A stretch of DNA of 64,000 nucleotides from Paenibacillus sp. LS1. GTDB taxonomy: Bacteria > Bacillota > Bacilli > Paenibacillales > Paenibacillaceae. The position numbers and the translations under genes were made by a program. Below the pieces are notes generated by a model. The model did not search any database. It saw only the letters and a list, made by a program, of their open reading frames with translations, and was not told the DNA's origin. Below, piece by piece: positions 1 through 11,204 of this stretch. How positions within the stretch are numbered: the stretch's first letter is position 1; the number at the start of each line of letters is the position of its first letter. The stretch is from contig NZ_JAPDOE010000014.1 in NCBI RefSeq assembly GCF_026013365.1, positions 1 through 64,000 of the forward strand. Reading direction: 5' to 3'.

Positions 1-163
1 CGGTTAAACGCTATGAAAATCATCTCAGTATTTGAAAAGAGCCATAAGCTCATTTTGAATCTGACGATTCATTGTGAATCGAAAGTTACTATCCATTTGT
101 TCAGTTTTCAAGGAACTTGTATGTCCGTTTTCTGTTGATGTTTGTCAACCGGACAGGAATCTT
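1..163 (-). promoter_or_regulatory. rRNA operon leader with boxA-like antitermination signal
   Basis: Read on the minus strand this stretch contains TTCCTTGAAAACTGAAC (about 119-98), the boxA-like sequence characteristic of Bacillus/Paenibacillus 16S leaders and rRNA spacers. It is preceded by two strong tandem promoters. No rRNA gene body is in the window, so the 16S gene should begin just left of base 1. The identification rests on motif memory and promoter arrangement, not on seeing the rRNA itself. Confidence 0.7.
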
Positions 164-193
164 ATCATATCATGTTAACTAACTTACTGTCAA
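164..193 (-). promoter_or_regulatory. rrn promoter P2 (proximal)
   Basis: On the minus strand, a perfect -35 TTGACA (193-188) is followed after 18 bp by the -10 TATGAT (169-164). It reads toward the rRNA leader at the left end of the window. Confidence 0.7.
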
Positions 194-255
194 CACTTTA
201 TTTTCGTCACCGTTCAAATGATTTCTCCAATCATTCGTTTGAAGCGACAAGAAAT

Positions 256-284
256 AATATAACACGTAGCGAATTATTTAGCAA
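256..284 (-). promoter_or_regulatory. rrn promoter P1 (distal)
   Basis: On the minus strand, -35 TTGCTA (284-279) is followed after 17 bp by -10 TATATT (261-256). The A/T-rich sequence upstream could act as an UP element. Together with the proximal promoter it gives the tandem P1-P2 layout typical of Firmicute rRNA operons. Confidence 0.6.
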
Positions 285-299
285 GCATTTTTAATCAAC

Positions 300-741
300 C
301 TTTTGATATCATGATATCTTCATCTACGGTGTCTTGTTTCCAACCTGTATTCGACAGATTAGCACATTCTCTGAACAAGTGAAAGGCTACCCTTAAAGTG
401 CATTACATACATAAAGAAATAACTCATTTTTATAAATACTCCCTTCTATAACCACAAGTAATAATGATCTAGATGAGTTTTAGTTAGAGTACTGATCATG
501 ATAACGTTCCCTACCCTCCTGTTGGTTTGAAGAAAGTGATCCAAAAACTCTATAATAAGGTATATAGATATAGAGATAAGGCTAAGCAGTCAAGTGTAAT
601 ACTTTCATAAGTAGCCCATGAACAATCGTATAACCATCTCGCATTGCACCTTTACACAGATCACGTACTCCATTCACAGCTAGCTATTACATATCAAAGT
701 TCTGAATAAACTCATTACTAACCTATATGGGGTGATCGCAC
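300..741. other. intergenic, divergent upstream region
   Basis: This 440-bp A/T-rich stretch separates the rRNA promoters (minus) from the oxidoreductase gene (plus). It must hold the plus-strand promoter, but no convincing -35/-10 pair stands out. I see no open frame with a ribosome binding site, no terminator and no repeat here. Confidence 0.5.
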
Positions 742-2109
742 TTGAAACAATGGTTGAAGAACATGCGTAAAGGTTACGGCAAAAAGTTAGTTTCCATCCA
801 TGCCTGGAATGCCTGGATTGTTGTAATCCTTGCTATATCGGGTCTTATGCTGGTAGGTGGCTTTTGGCGAGAGATACTCGGAATCGGACGTGTGTGGTTA
901 AAATGGCTGCATATCATCGTTGGGTTAGCTATGCTAGCACCCGTGGTATATTACTTGATTTTGGCCGGAAAGCACTGGAAGCAGCTTCGAAATAGACCTT
1001 GGCAAAGGATGAACACCATCATTGTTCTTACGCTGCTGGTCGGGTGGCTACTCTCGGGTATTGTATTATGGCAGTTCAAGCTAGCTGGACCTCGATGGTC
1101 GAATGCTGCACTTTTGATCCATGACCTGCTGACTTGGGTGGGCTTACCTTATATTATCTATCACTCCATCACTCGGACCAAATGGTTAAAGGACCCTTCA
1201 CGTCGTGCGTTTAAAACCACTACAACTTCAACACGAACTCAAAATACAACGGAGACAACTGCTGAAACAGACGAAAAGGATACGATAGCAGCAGTTTCTT
1301 CTTCCAAAACCCAGGGCTCCAAGGTGGATCCGATTAAGAAAGCAGAGCGACCACAACCTGTGTATACACGTCGAGCTTTCATCCGTTCTGCTGTAGGCAT
1401 TGGCCTCGCTGTGACTCTTGGACCTACATTTATATCCTGGGTTGGGCGAAATCTCAAGATCGATAACAGTATTGATAGTATGCTGGAGAACGATCCTAAC
1501 CGTATGATTCCTTTACCACAACCGCTGTCTGCCTCCTCACCTCCCATTGGAGGCGGAGCTGAAGGTCATTTCCGCGTATATACGGTTACGCCTATACCGT
1601 CCTTCTCCAATGCCAACTGGTCTTTCCGAATTGATGGACTGGTTGAAAGAGCACAGGTTTGGAATTGGGAACAGTTCGTGAAGCTCGCGCGTACCGTACA
1701 GGTTAGTGATTTCCACTGTGTAACGGGCTGGTCTGTATATAAGAATACCTGGGAGGGCATCTCTCTTGCACAGCTTTTGAAACAAGCCGGGGTCAAACCG
1801 GAAGCTCATAGTGTGAAGTTTTATTCCGGTGACGGCGTGTATACGGATGCCATTACGATGGATCAAGCGCAGATGGACGATATTATGGTCGCTGTCATGC
1901 ATGACGGCAAACCGATCCCTGCTGATCTTGGCGGTCCGGTAAGGCTGGTCATTCCTCAGATGTATGCCTATAAATCGGTAAAATGGTTAAATCGCATTGA
2001 ACTCATCGACAGCGAACACATTGGTTACTGGGAAGAGCGAGGATATGATAAGGATGCCTGGCTTACAGGCGCATCTCAGCGCATCCCTAACAATTTAAGC
2101 GGATCATGA
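742..2109 (+). CDS. membrane cytochrome b-like / molybdopterin-dependent oxidoreductase fusion
   Basis: The N-terminal part (residues about 18-145) has four hydrophobic segments with histidines H20, H57, H127 and H141, placed as in b-type cytochrome domains. A Thr/Ser-rich linker (155-195) follows. Next comes a twin-arginine-like motif TRRAFIR (209-215) with a hydrophobic stretch, and then a sulfite-oxidase/MsrP-type molybdopterin domain (about 275-445) with the putative Mo-ligand Cys326 in HCVTGWS. This suggests a membrane-anchored extracytoplasmic oxidoreductase that exchanges electrons with the quinone pool through its own heme domain. The substrate is unknown. The start is TTG at 742, six bases after GGGGTGA; an ATG at 763 has no such site. 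No molybdenum-cofactor genes lie nearby. Confidence 0.75.
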   Translation: MKQWLKNMRKGYGKKLVSIHAWNAWIVVILAISGLMLVGGFWREILGIGRVWLKWLHIIVGLAMLAPVVYYLILAGKHWKQLRNRPWQRMNTIIVLTLLVGWLLSGIVLWQFKLAGPRWSNAALLIHDLLTWVGLPYIIYHSITRTKWLKDPSRRAFKTTTTSTRTQNTTETTAETDEKDTIAAVSSSKTQGSKVDPIKKAERPQPVYTRRAFIRSAVGIGLAVTLGPTFISWVGRNLKIDNSIDSMLENDPNRMIPLPQPLSASSPPIGGGAEGHFRVYTVTPIPSFSNANWSFRIDGLVERAQVWNWEQFVKLARTVQVSDFHCVTGWSVYKNTWEGISLAQLLKQAGVKPEAHSVKFYSGDGVYTDAITMDQAQMDDIMVAVMHDGKPIPADLGGPVRLVIPQMYAYKSVKWLNRIELIDSEHIGYWEERGYDKDAWLTGASQRIPNNLSGS

Positions 2110-2162
2110 TCAATTAAGACTGGTGAGTGTTCATTCGTTGTAAAATCATTCAGCTACACAGC

Positions 2163-2201
2163 AAAAGCCCCCGACCACGTATTCGTGTCTTCGGGGGCTT
2201 T
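2163..2201. terminator. bidirectional terminator between oxidoreductase gene and ligA
   Basis: AAAGCCCCCGA (2164-2174) pairs with TCGGGGGCTTT (2191-2201) around a 16-base loop. The A/T flanks allow it to serve both the plus-strand gene and the minus-strand ligA. Confidence 0.85.
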
Positions 2202-2231
2202 CTGATATGAACTATTTTGCTAATTCATCCT

Positions 2232-4280
<2,049 letters not shown>

Positions 4281-4318
4281 CTATATATGTAGAACGAACA
4301 CTCCTATTGCACGTGAAC

Positions 4319-4346
4319 TGCGATAACAGAAAAACGTTCCATCGTT
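4319..4346. repeat. half copy (left arm) of dispersed hairpin repeat
   Basis: GCGATAACAGAAAAACGTTCC resembles the left arm of the full copy at 4387-4523 (CCGATAACAGAATAACTTTCC). The central hairpin and right arm are missing. Confidence 0.5.
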
Positions 4347-4386
4347 GATATCACTACATAATTTCAATGAATGAATATCCACACTG

Positions 4387-4523
4387 ACACTCCGATAACA
4401 GAATAACTTTCCGATCGCTGTTATCCCCGGATTTCTTTTAATCCATTTTAAAAGGTGGAAATCCGGGGATAAAGGCGAACGCTATGCTTCTTCAAGTTAT
4501 TTCTGCTCTCTCCGTTATCGTGC
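4387..4523. repeat. dispersed hairpin repeat, full copy A (pcrA-ligA gap)
   Basis: The left arm CACTCCGATAACAGAATAAC and the right arm ending in CTCTCCGTTATCGTG flank a perfect 14-bp inverted repeat: TTATCCCCGGATTT (4421-4434) and AAATCCGGGGATAA (4459-4472). The conserved GGCGAACGCT segment follows on the plus strand. It lies 17 bases past the pcrA stop and upstream of ligA. Other full copies are at 6953, 51909, 54660, 55836 and 62871. Confidence 0.85.
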
Positions 4524-4540
4524 AAAAGGAGGTTTCGTTC

Positions 4541-6895
4541 TTATTCTACTTTGGTAATAGGGGCAAAGCCGGCAAGCAGACGTTTCACACCAACCGGAGC
4601 CGGGAAGGCAATCTGCAGTTCGGTATCATTACCTGTCCCTTTAACTGCAACAATCGTGCCTGTCCCCCATTTGCCATGCTGCACTTTGTCTCCTGCCTTG
4701 AACCCTGCTTCACTACTAGAAGCTGCCGGCTTGGAAGCAGATGATGGCGTAGAATATGTTGGGCGGGTGACACTTGTGGTCACACGCGAAGTTGGCGTGG
4801 ATGAGGTAGCGGATGAACCGCTCTTACTTTGGTGATCGAATAGCTTGGTGCCACCACCGAAGTTACTTCCTCCACTAGAACCTAGTCCGCGTCCACCATA
4901 TGAGCCGCCTCCGCTACTGCCTCGGCGGTAACGATCACGAGCCATCGAGGTGTCTTCCTTCAGCTCATCCGGAATTTCATCCAGGAAGCGGGAAGGCGGG
5001 TTCGCTGTTGTACGTCCAAACAAGGTACGCATCTGGGCACAGGACAGGAACAGTTGCTCTTCCGCACGCGTGATTCCTACATAAGCAAGTCGGCGTTCTT
5101 CTTCCAATTCTTCATTGTCCATAAAGGCACGGCTATGCGGGAAGACTCCTTCCTCCATACCTACGATAAAGACAACCGGGAACTCCAGACCTTTGGCGCT
5201 GTGCATGGTCATCAGGGTAACAGCGTCGCTCTGATCCTCTTCATCATCGTTCATGCTGTCGATGTCAGCAATCAATGCCAGATCGGTGAGGAACGACACG
5301 AGCGTTTTGTCTTCATTATTTTTCTCAAATTCCATCGTTACCGACAGGAACTCATCAATGTTCTCCAGCCGTGCGCGAGATTCGAGTGTGTTTTCATTTT
5401 GCATCTCAAGACGGTATTGACTCATCTCAAGAATCTTCTCAGTCAGTTCAGTGACAGACAGATACTCTACCATCTGATGCAACGCAGCGACCATGTCATA
5501 GAACTCCACCAGCGCATTCCGCGTACGGCCAGCAAAACCAAGATCATCTACGACCTGAAGTACACGGAAAATAGAAATTCCACGCTCTCCTGCCGCAGCC
5601 GCAAGCTTCGCTACCGTTGTATCACCGATGCTACGCTTAGGTACATTAATGATCCGGGTAAGACTGATATCATCGTCGGGGTTGGATAACAGGCGCAGAT
5701 AAGCCAGAATGTCCTTGATCTCTTTACGATCATAGAACTTAATGCCGCCGACAATCTGATACGGGATATCAGACTTGATCAGAATTTCCTCTATAACCCG
5801 GGACTGGGCGTTGGTACGGTACAAAATAGCATGGTTCTGATAGGATTTGCCGTTCTTCACATTTTTACTAATCTCGGAGGTAACAAAATACCCCTCATCA
5901 TGTTCGGAATCCGCACGGTACACCTTGATCTTCGAACCACCCTCTTTGTCCGTCCACAGTTTCTTCGGTTTACGCCCTGTATTCAGGCCGATCACTTCAT
6001 TCGCTGCATTCAGGATATTGGAAGTAGAACGATAGTTCTGCTCCAGCAAAATCGTATTTGCTTCAGGGTAATCTTTTTCGAAGTTCAGGATATTGCTGAT
6101 ATCCGCCCCACGCCAGCGATAGATCGACTGGTCGCTATCCCCTACAACGCAGATGTGGTGGTGGCTGTCAGCGAGCATGCGGCACAGCATGTACTGTGCA
6201 CGGTTCGTATCCTGGTATTCATCAACGTGAATGTACTGGAATTTCTTTTGGTAAAAGTCGAGGACCTCAGGCACTTCTTTGAACAGTTGAATGGTCTGCA
6301 TAATGAGATCGTCGAAATCAAGTGAGTTGTTGGCTCTTAACCGTTTCTGGTACATCTTATATACCTTAGCCACAATACCTTCGAAATAGTCTCCCGACTG
6401 CTTCTCGTATTGCTCTGGACTGATCAGTTCATTCTTGGCCGTACTCATCATCGATTGAACTGCTTTGGGTTCGAATTTCTTGGTATCGATATTCTGATCT
6501 TTCATACAGCTGCGAATAACAGATAATTGGTCCGAAGAGTCCAAAATACTGAAGTTGGAGGTAAAACCAATACGTTCAATGTCACGGCGCAGAATTCGCA
6601 CGCACATGGAGTGGAAAGTGGATACCCAAATGTCGCGGCCTTGTGAGCCACCTACGAGTTGGGATACCCGGTCTTGCATCTCACGAGCGGCTTTGTTCGT
6701 AAATGTAATCGCTAAAATGCCCCACGGGGGTGCTTTCCGTGTTGCAATGAGGTAGGCAATCCGGTGTGTTAGCACCCGGGTCTTGCCGGAGCCCGCTCCG
6801 GCCATAATCAGTAGCGGGCCATCCGTCGCCTCGACGGCTTGCCGTTGAGGGGTGTTAAGTCGTGCAACGGCATCATGTATATTTATAGGTTGCAT
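4541..6895 (-). CDS. pcrA: ATP-dependent DNA helicase PcrA (UvrD/Rep family)
   Basis: Superfamily 1A 3'-5' helicase, essential in related Firmicutes for DNA repair, for removing RecA and RNA polymerase, and for plasmid rolling-circle replication. Visible motifs are the Q motif and Walker A (GAGSGKT, residues 33-39), DEYQDTN (motif II), QNYRS, and the C-terminal [14 protein letters not shown] and YVGITRA. After about residue 665 comes a Gly/Ser-rich low-complexity linker, then a Tudor-like C-terminal domain ([13 protein letters not shown]), the part known in PcrA to contact RNA polymerase. The 784 residues are slightly longer than B. subtilis PcrA because of the linker. The start ATG at 6895 has AGGAG nine bases upstream. 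The order pcrB-pcrA-ligA is the classic Bacillus operon. Confidence 0.97.
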   Translation of the reverse strand: MQPINIHDAVARLNTPQRQAVEATDGPLLIMAGAGSGKTRVLTHRIAYLIATRKAPPWGILAITFTNKAAREMQDRVSQLVGGSQGRDIWVSTFHSMCVRILRRDIERIGFTSNFSILDSSDQLSVIRSCMKDQNIDTKKFEPKAVQSMMSTAKNELISPEQYEKQSGDYFEGIVAKVYKMYQKRLRANNSLDFDDLIMQTIQLFKEVPEVLDFYQKKFQYIHVDEYQDTNRAQYMLCRMLADSHHHICVVGDSDQSIYRWRGADISNILNFEKDYPEANTILLEQNYRSTSNILNAANEVIGLNTGRKPKKLWTDKEGGSKIKVYRADSEHDEGYFVTSEISKNVKNGKSYQNHAILYRTNAQSRVIEEILIKSDIPYQIVGGIKFYDRKEIKDILAYLRLLSNPDDDISLTRIINVPKRSIGDTTVAKLAAAAGERGISIFRVLQVVDDLGFAGRTRNALVEFYDMVAALHQMVEYLSVTELTEKILEMSQYRLEMQNENTLESRARLENIDEFLSVTMEFEKNNEDKTLVSFLTDLALIADIDSMNDDEEDQSDAVTLMTMHSAKGLEFPVVFIVGMEEGVFPHSRAFMDNEELEEERRLAYVGITRAEEQLFLSCAQMRTLFGRTTANPPSRFLDEIPDELKEDTSMARDRYRRGSSGGGSYGGRGLGSSGGSNFGGGTKLFDHQSKSGSSATSSTPTSRVTTSVTRPTYSTPSSASKPAASSSEAGFKAGDKVQHGKWGTGTIVAVKGTGNDTELQIAFPAPVGVKRLLAGFAPITKVE

Positions 6896-6952
6896 GCATG
6901 CATGCTCCTTTCGTTGGTTGGTCTATAAAGCAAAATTAATAGGTTACACTTG

Positions 6953-7089
6953 CCACTCCGATGACAGAATAATCTTCCGATCGCCGTTATTCCCAGATTT
7001 TTTAATTTACTTTTTCAAAGGTGAAAATCCGGTAATAAATGCGAGCACTTCGTTTCTCCAGCTTATTTCTGTCCTCTACGTTATCGTGT
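6953..7089. repeat. dispersed hairpin repeat, full copy B (pcrB-pcrA gap)
   Basis: It has the same left arm (CACTCCGATGACAGAATAAT) and right arm (TTATTTCTGTCCTCTACGTTATCGTG) as copy A. The central inverted repeat TTATTCCCAGATTTT / AAAATCCGGTAATAA (about 6988-7002 and 7024-7038) matches at 13 of 15 positions. It lies 58 bases upstream of the pcrA start. Confidence 0.8.
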
Positions 7090-7138
7090 AAAAATTAGTT
7101 TAGCTTAAATTTAAGGGCAGTAAAAATACAAGAGAGAA

Positions 7139-7182
7139 CACTTTCTTCAGATTGCTTCTGCACTCTCCATTTCCGTGTAAAC
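7139..7182. repeat. right-arm remnant of dispersed hairpin repeat
   Basis: CTTCTTCAGATTGCTTCTGC followed by ACTCTCCATTTCCGTGTAAA is nearly the right arm of the copy at 62871-63009. No central hairpin precedes it, so it is a half copy left in the pcrB-pcrA gap. Confidence 0.6.
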
Positions 7183-7268
7183 ATAGTCCCTGTATACGAA
7201 TTTCTTTAGTAAAAAAAGAACAAAATCAGGTAATAGAAGTATGCTTAGGAATTAGCTTTCTTACAGAA

Positions 7269-7330
7269 AGCTTTTAACGAGCATTTCGTTTCTCCAGCTC
7301 ACTTCTCTCCTCTTCGTTCTCGTGTAAACG
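7269..7330. repeat. second right-arm remnant of dispersed hairpin repeat
   Basis: AACGAGCATTTCGTTTCTCC, then CTCCTCTTCGTTCTCGTGTAAAC, matches the right arm of the copy at 6953-7089. With the full copy and the other remnant it fills the 529-bp pcrB-pcrA gap, in which I see no gene. Confidence 0.55.
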
Positions 7331-7424
7331 ACATTACGCTTATATAACTTCTTTAATCAGTAAGGGCAAAGTTCTATTTTAACAGATCATCAGGGGAAAA
7401 TGGGGGATTGGTAAACTAAACCGA

Positions 7425-8120
7425 TTAAATGGTTCCTTTCACGGCCAACACCGTCTCAAGTGCTTTATTCAAATCGCTGTACACAATGTTACCTACCACG
7501 ATGGTGTCTGCCACCTGGGCAGCTTGCGCGGCTTTCTCTGGATCATCAATTCCGCCGCCGTAGATAAGGTGTGCCCGATCCAATTGTCTGTGTGTCTCAC
7601 CAACAAGCTCCATATCTCCGAACATTCCGCTGTACTCCATGTATACAATTGGAAGATTGAGCAGACGCTCCGCAGCCTGGGCATATGCCACCGCAGCTCC
7701 TGTCGTCAGATCCGTATCTGCACCAGTCAACCGAGCTACCGTGGAGTTTGCATTGAGCACAATATAACCCTCGGCAATAAGTAGATCCCACGGGATGAGA
7801 TAACCATAACGCTCTATCGCTTGCTGGTGGTGCCCAATCATCCATTTGCTGTCCGTTGCATTCAAGACCATCGGGATCAAATATCCGTCAAACCCGGGAA
7901 CAACAGCCTCCAGATCGGATACTTCAAGCACACATGGCAACTCATAACGACGCACACGGGACATCAGGTCTACCGTGTTATCATAGGTAATTCCCGAAGA
8001 TCCGCCGACTATAATCGCATCGGTCCCCGACATGCAGACCAGATCAAGTTCTTCGTCCGTAATGTCCCGGTCCGGGTCAAGCTTAAATACATGTCTCCAC
8101 TGCTTAATCATGTCTATCAA
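7425..8120 (-). CDS. pcrB: heptaprenylglyceryl phosphate synthase PcrB
   Basis: TIM-barrel prenyltransferase that joins a heptaprenyl chain to sn-glycerol-1-phosphate, giving an archaeal-type ether lipid precursor in Bacilli. It shows the family blocks KLDPDRDI, GTDAIIVGGSSGIT, YLIPMVLNA, EGYIVLN, YMEYSG and IYGGGIDDPEKA, which form the phosphate and prenyl pockets. The 231 residues match the family. The start is TTG at 8120, eight bases after GGAGG; the ATG at codon 4 would leave the site too far away. It heads the pcrB-pcrA-ligA run, although the 529-bp repeat-filled gap before pcrA may loosen their coupling. Confidence 0.95.
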   Translation of the reverse strand: MIDMIKQWRHVFKLDPDRDITDEELDLVCMSGTDAIIVGGSSGITYDNTVDLMSRVRRYELPCVLEVSDLEAVVPGFDGYLIPMVLNATDSKWMIGHHQQAIERYGYLIPWDLLIAEGYIVLNANSTVARLTGADTDLTTGAAVAYAQAAERLLNLPIVYMEYSGMFGDMELVGETHRQLDRAHLIYGGGIDDPEKAAQAAQVADTIVVGNIVYSDLNKALETVLAVKGTI

Positions 8121-8235
8121 CGAACATTCCTCCAGAGGTTCTTCTGCATCCTAGAAAGCTTGTAAACTAAGTCTAAGTCAGCAGGCAGCGAGTGTCAATG
8201 TTCGTATAAAAAGGGGAACAGAAAAACATGTATTT

Positions 8236-9111
8236 TTACGGTTTCCAGGCAAAACGTGTATTCATTTCATCCAACTCTTGCTCCGTAAGCACGTCAGAGT
8301 ATACCCCGTACACGCCCCATTTCTCATAGTTAGCCACCTGTTCAGTGTCATTGATGGTATGCACGTAGGTGACTGAGCCTGCACTATTCAGCTTGGCAAC
8401 GAAATTCTGGTTTACTTTATATTCCGGCATAGTTACGGCATCAATATCATTCTTTTGTACAAAATCAACAACCTGAGCTTCTGTATCCTGTGTGGCATAT
8501 AATGTATAGATAATAGAAGGGAATGCATAGACTTCTTTCACCGTTTCGAGCATCGGTTCGTTATAAATCTGTACAACCACCCGATCCAGCACGGAGGGAT
8601 CATGTTCTTTGGCTGCATCCACCAGGGACTGTAACACCTGCTGAATATCCTCATCCTTCTGTTCCTTGGTGTCAGTTACGATATACATATCCGGGTACTC
8701 AACCAGTACATCTATAATGCCGTCGGCATCCATGGGTTGGTACATGCCTAAAATAGGCGTATTCATAAATTCATAATGTGTCAGTGCCCCGGCTTGTTTA
8801 TCCTCCGGAAGCTCTTCGTCTTGTCCTAGCATTTTGCTCATATTAGCGGTCCATTCATGTCTGGCTACGGCTTTGCGATCCGAGGTTAACATAAAGTCGA
8901 TCTCAAATACACGTGTGCCTTTCTCGTAATTGGCAATCATCGCTTCATAGGCGTTGGTATATGGTTGATCACGAATGCTACCCATGGCATGGGCTATTAA
9001 TCTATAAGCGGTAAATCCGTCCCGTTGTTCTTCACTCTGGCTTTCATAGGCGAAAAAGAGTGTGCCCACGGTAACGATCAGTAATGTTAAAACGGCGGTT
9101 ATGCGTTTCAT
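8236..9111 (-). CDS. exported glycerophosphodiester phosphodiesterase-like protein
   Basis: It starts with a signal peptide or membrane anchor (residues 1-22). The rest resembles the PI-PLC / glycerophosphodiester phosphodiesterase TIM barrel. AHAMG carries the first histidine, the FEIDFMLTSDRKAVARHEW block has the Glu-x-Asp metal ligands and the second histidine, and a second acidic patch occurs at VTDTKE. The HRG motif of classic enzymes is replaced by HAMG. A role in cleaving phosphodiesters of lipids or teichoic acid outside the cell is inferred; no substrate can be named. The gene stands alone, with a terminator after rfbD upstream and pcrB downstream. Confidence 0.6.
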   Translation of the reverse strand: MKRITAVLTLLIVTVGTLFFAYESQSEEQRDGFTAYRLIAHAMGSIRDQPYTNAYEAMIANYEKGTRVFEIDFMLTSDRKAVARHEWTANMSKMLGQDEELPEDKQAGALTHYEFMNTPILGMYQPMDADGIIDVLVEYPDMYIVTDTKEQKDEDIQQVLQSLVDAAKEHDPSVLDRVVVQIYNEPMLETVKEVYAFPSIIYTLYATQDTEAQVVDFVQKNDIDAVTMPEYKVNQNFVAKLNSAGSVTYVHTINDTEQVANYEKWGVYGVYSDVLTEQELDEMNTRFAWKP

Positions 9112-9179
9112 ATAGCATTCACATCCTCAGTACCTTTTTGTTAGCTAACTACCCGAATTGAGTAGGTGCAAAACAAAAT

Positions 9180-9197
9180 AGCCGCCCGGAGGCGGCT
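9180..9197. terminator. terminator of the rfbCBD operon
   Basis: AGCCGCC (9180-9186) and GGCGGCT (9191-9197) form a tight stem with a 4-base loop. On the minus strand it is followed by ATTTTGTTTTG. Confidence 0.85.
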
Positions 9198-9246
9198 GTT
9201 AAATGGTGGGATAGACTATGGATATTAATAACGTACGTTGATGCTC

Positions 9247-10128
9247 TCAGTCTGTTTTTTGCACACTCAACTCATTCAAAAATGCAATCAATGCCTCACG
9301 CCAAGGTCTCAGAGGTTTCAGATCGTTCGTTCGAATCGCCAGATGATCCATTACAGAGTATGCAGGACGCGGAGCTGGACGTGGAAACTGATCGGTTGTG
9401 CATGGGTTAAGCTCGGCCGTTGGCTTAAATCCACCCTGCTTATTCGCTTCTTCGCTAATGGCCTGTGCAAACTCGTACCACGTGCAAGTTCCCGAGTTGG
9501 AAGCATGATAGATACCATATTTTTCACTAGCGGAAAGGATGTAGATGAATCGCGCAAGATCCACCGTATAGGTGGGTGAGCCTTGTTGATCATGAACGAC
9601 TTGCAGTTGTGGACGTTTCTCCATAAGTTCCAGCATGGTTTTGACAAAATTACTGCCAGATACGCCAAACACCCATGATGTTCGAATGATAAACCACTGC
9701 GTACACAGACTTTGAACCAACCATTCTCCCGCTAGCTTGGACTTGCCGTACACACTCTGTGGATTCGTTACATCGTACTCGCGGTAAGGTAAACTCCCTT
9801 GTCCGTCAAATACATAATCGGTACTGATATACACGAGCTTCGCATTCACACTTTCAGCAGCAACGGTAATATTCCTAGTGCCTGATACATTCACAGCGTA
9901 TGCTGCGTCCTCATCCACCTCAGCCTGATCGACTGCCGTGTAGGCAGCACAGTGAATAATGATGTGAGGCTGGAACGTCGTAATCATGTCTGTACACTGC
10001 TGTTGATCGGTAATGTCCATCTGATTTCTATCACAGGCCAGTACTTGAAGCCCCTCTGCTTGGAAGGTCTTCACCACATCATAACCCAGCTGTCCCGCCG
10101 ATCCAGTCACCATAATTCTATAGTTCAT
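9247..10128 (-). CDS. rfbD: dTDP-4-dehydrorhamnose reductase
   Basis: Last step of dTDP-L-rhamnose synthesis: NAD(P)H-dependent reduction of dTDP-4-dehydrorhamnose. It is an extended SDR fold with the nucleotide-binding GSAGQLG near residue 9, STDYVFDG, and the catalytic YGKSK. The 293 residues are typical. Its start codon overlaps the rfbB stop by 4 bases (ATGA), so the two are translationally coupled. A strong terminator follows. It supplies rhamnose for cell-surface polysaccharide or glycoprotein. Confidence 0.95.
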   Translation of the reverse strand: MNYRIMVTGSAGQLGYDVVKTFQAEGLQVLACDRNQMDITDQQQCTDMITTFQPHIIIHCAAYTAVDQAEVDEDAAYAVNVSGTRNITVAAESVNAKLVYISTDYVFDGQGSLPYREYDVTNPQSVYGKSKLAGEWLVQSLCTQWFIIRTSWVFGVSGSNFVKTMLELMEKRPQLQVVHDQQGSPTYTVDLARFIYILSASEKYGIYHASNSGTCTWYEFAQAISEEANKQGGFKPTAELNPCTTDQFPRPAPRPAYSVMDHLAIRTNDLKPLRPWREALIAFLNELSVQKTD

Positions 10129-11150
10129 TGGGACGAATCACCCATCCGCTTACCGTACTGAAGCTGGACATAATCCTGATATGCGCCTGATTGAATTCTC
10201 GTCCACCAGTCTTGATGATTCAGATACCACTGGATTGTCTCTCTGATCCCTGTCTCAAAGTTATGTGCAGGTTTCCAACCGAGCTCTGTACGAATTTTGG
10301 TTGGATCTATACCGTAACGCCGGTCATGTCCCAAGCGGTCCTGTACATGTTTAATCAAACTCGCTGGTTTGCCCAGTTGCTCCAAAACAGTCTGCACAAT
10401 ATACATATTAGTACGTTCGTTATTACCGCCAACGTTATATACCTCACCCGATTGTCCATTGTGAATGACAAGATCAATCGCGCTACAGTGATCCTCGACA
10501 TAAAGCCAGTCACGAATATTGAGCCCATCACCATATACTGGGATGGCTTCATCATTCAATGCACGGGATATAATCAGCGGAATCAGTTTCTCCGGGAATT
10601 GAAAAGGTCCATAGTTGTTGGAGCAACGTGTAATGTTTACAGGAAGTCCAAAGGTTTCATGGTAGGCTCTTACAAGCAGATCCCCACCAGCTTTACTGGC
10701 AGAGTAAGGACTGTTAGGCATCAAAGGTGTATCTTCAGTAAATAAACCTGTTGCACCTAGTGATCCATACACCTCATCCGTCGATACCTGAACAAACTTG
10801 GTGACTTGATACTTCTTTGCCGCATCCAGCAGAACCTGAGTACCCATCACATTGGTACGGACAAAAATATCCGGGGACAGAATACTGCGATCTACATGAG
10901 ACTCGGCAGCGAAATTCACAACCACATCGATGCCTTGAGCAAAAATAGCTTCCATCTCCTGTACATCTGCAATATCGGCTTTGATAAATGTATATTGAGG
11001 ATTCGACTCTACCGTATGCAAATTCTCCAAATTCCCCGCATACGTTAATGCATCCACATTGATAATTTCATAACTCGGATGTTCACGAAGCATATATAGC
11101 ACAAAGTTGCTGCCGATAAATCCGGCCCCACCCGTAACCAGTAGTTTCAT
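10125..11150 (-). CDS. rfbB: dTDP-glucose 4,6-dehydratase
   Basis: Converts dTDP-glucose to dTDP-4-keto-6-deoxyglucose with bound NAD+. It has the Rossmann motif TGGAGFIGSN at the N terminus, STDEVYG with the Thr/Asp/Glu catalytic set, and YSASK with the catalytic Tyr and Lys. The 341 residues are normal. It sits between rfbC (54-base gap) and rfbD (4-base overlap), which makes rfbC-rfbB-rfbD one operon. Confidence 0.96.
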   Translation of the reverse strand: MKLLVTGGAGFIGSNFVLYMLREHPSYEIINVDALTYAGNLENLHTVESNPQYTFIKADIADVQEMEAIFAQGIDVVVNFAAESHVDRSILSPDIFVRTNVMGTQVLLDAAKKYQVTKFVQVSTDEVYGSLGATGLFTEDTPLMPNSPYSASKAGGDLLVRAYHETFGLPVNITRCSNNYGPFQFPEKLIPLIISRALNDEAIPVYGDGLNIRDWLYVEDHCSAIDLVIHNGQSGEVYNVGGNNERTNMYIVQTVLEQLGKPASLIKHVQDRLGHDRRYGIDPTKIRTELGWKPAHNFETGIRETIQWYLNHQDWWTRIQSGAYQDYVQLQYGKRMGDSSQ

Positions 11151-11204
11151 GCTGTCTCTCTCCCTCTGCCTCCAGATACAGAAGTATCTGAGGAGTCTGT
11201 TTAA

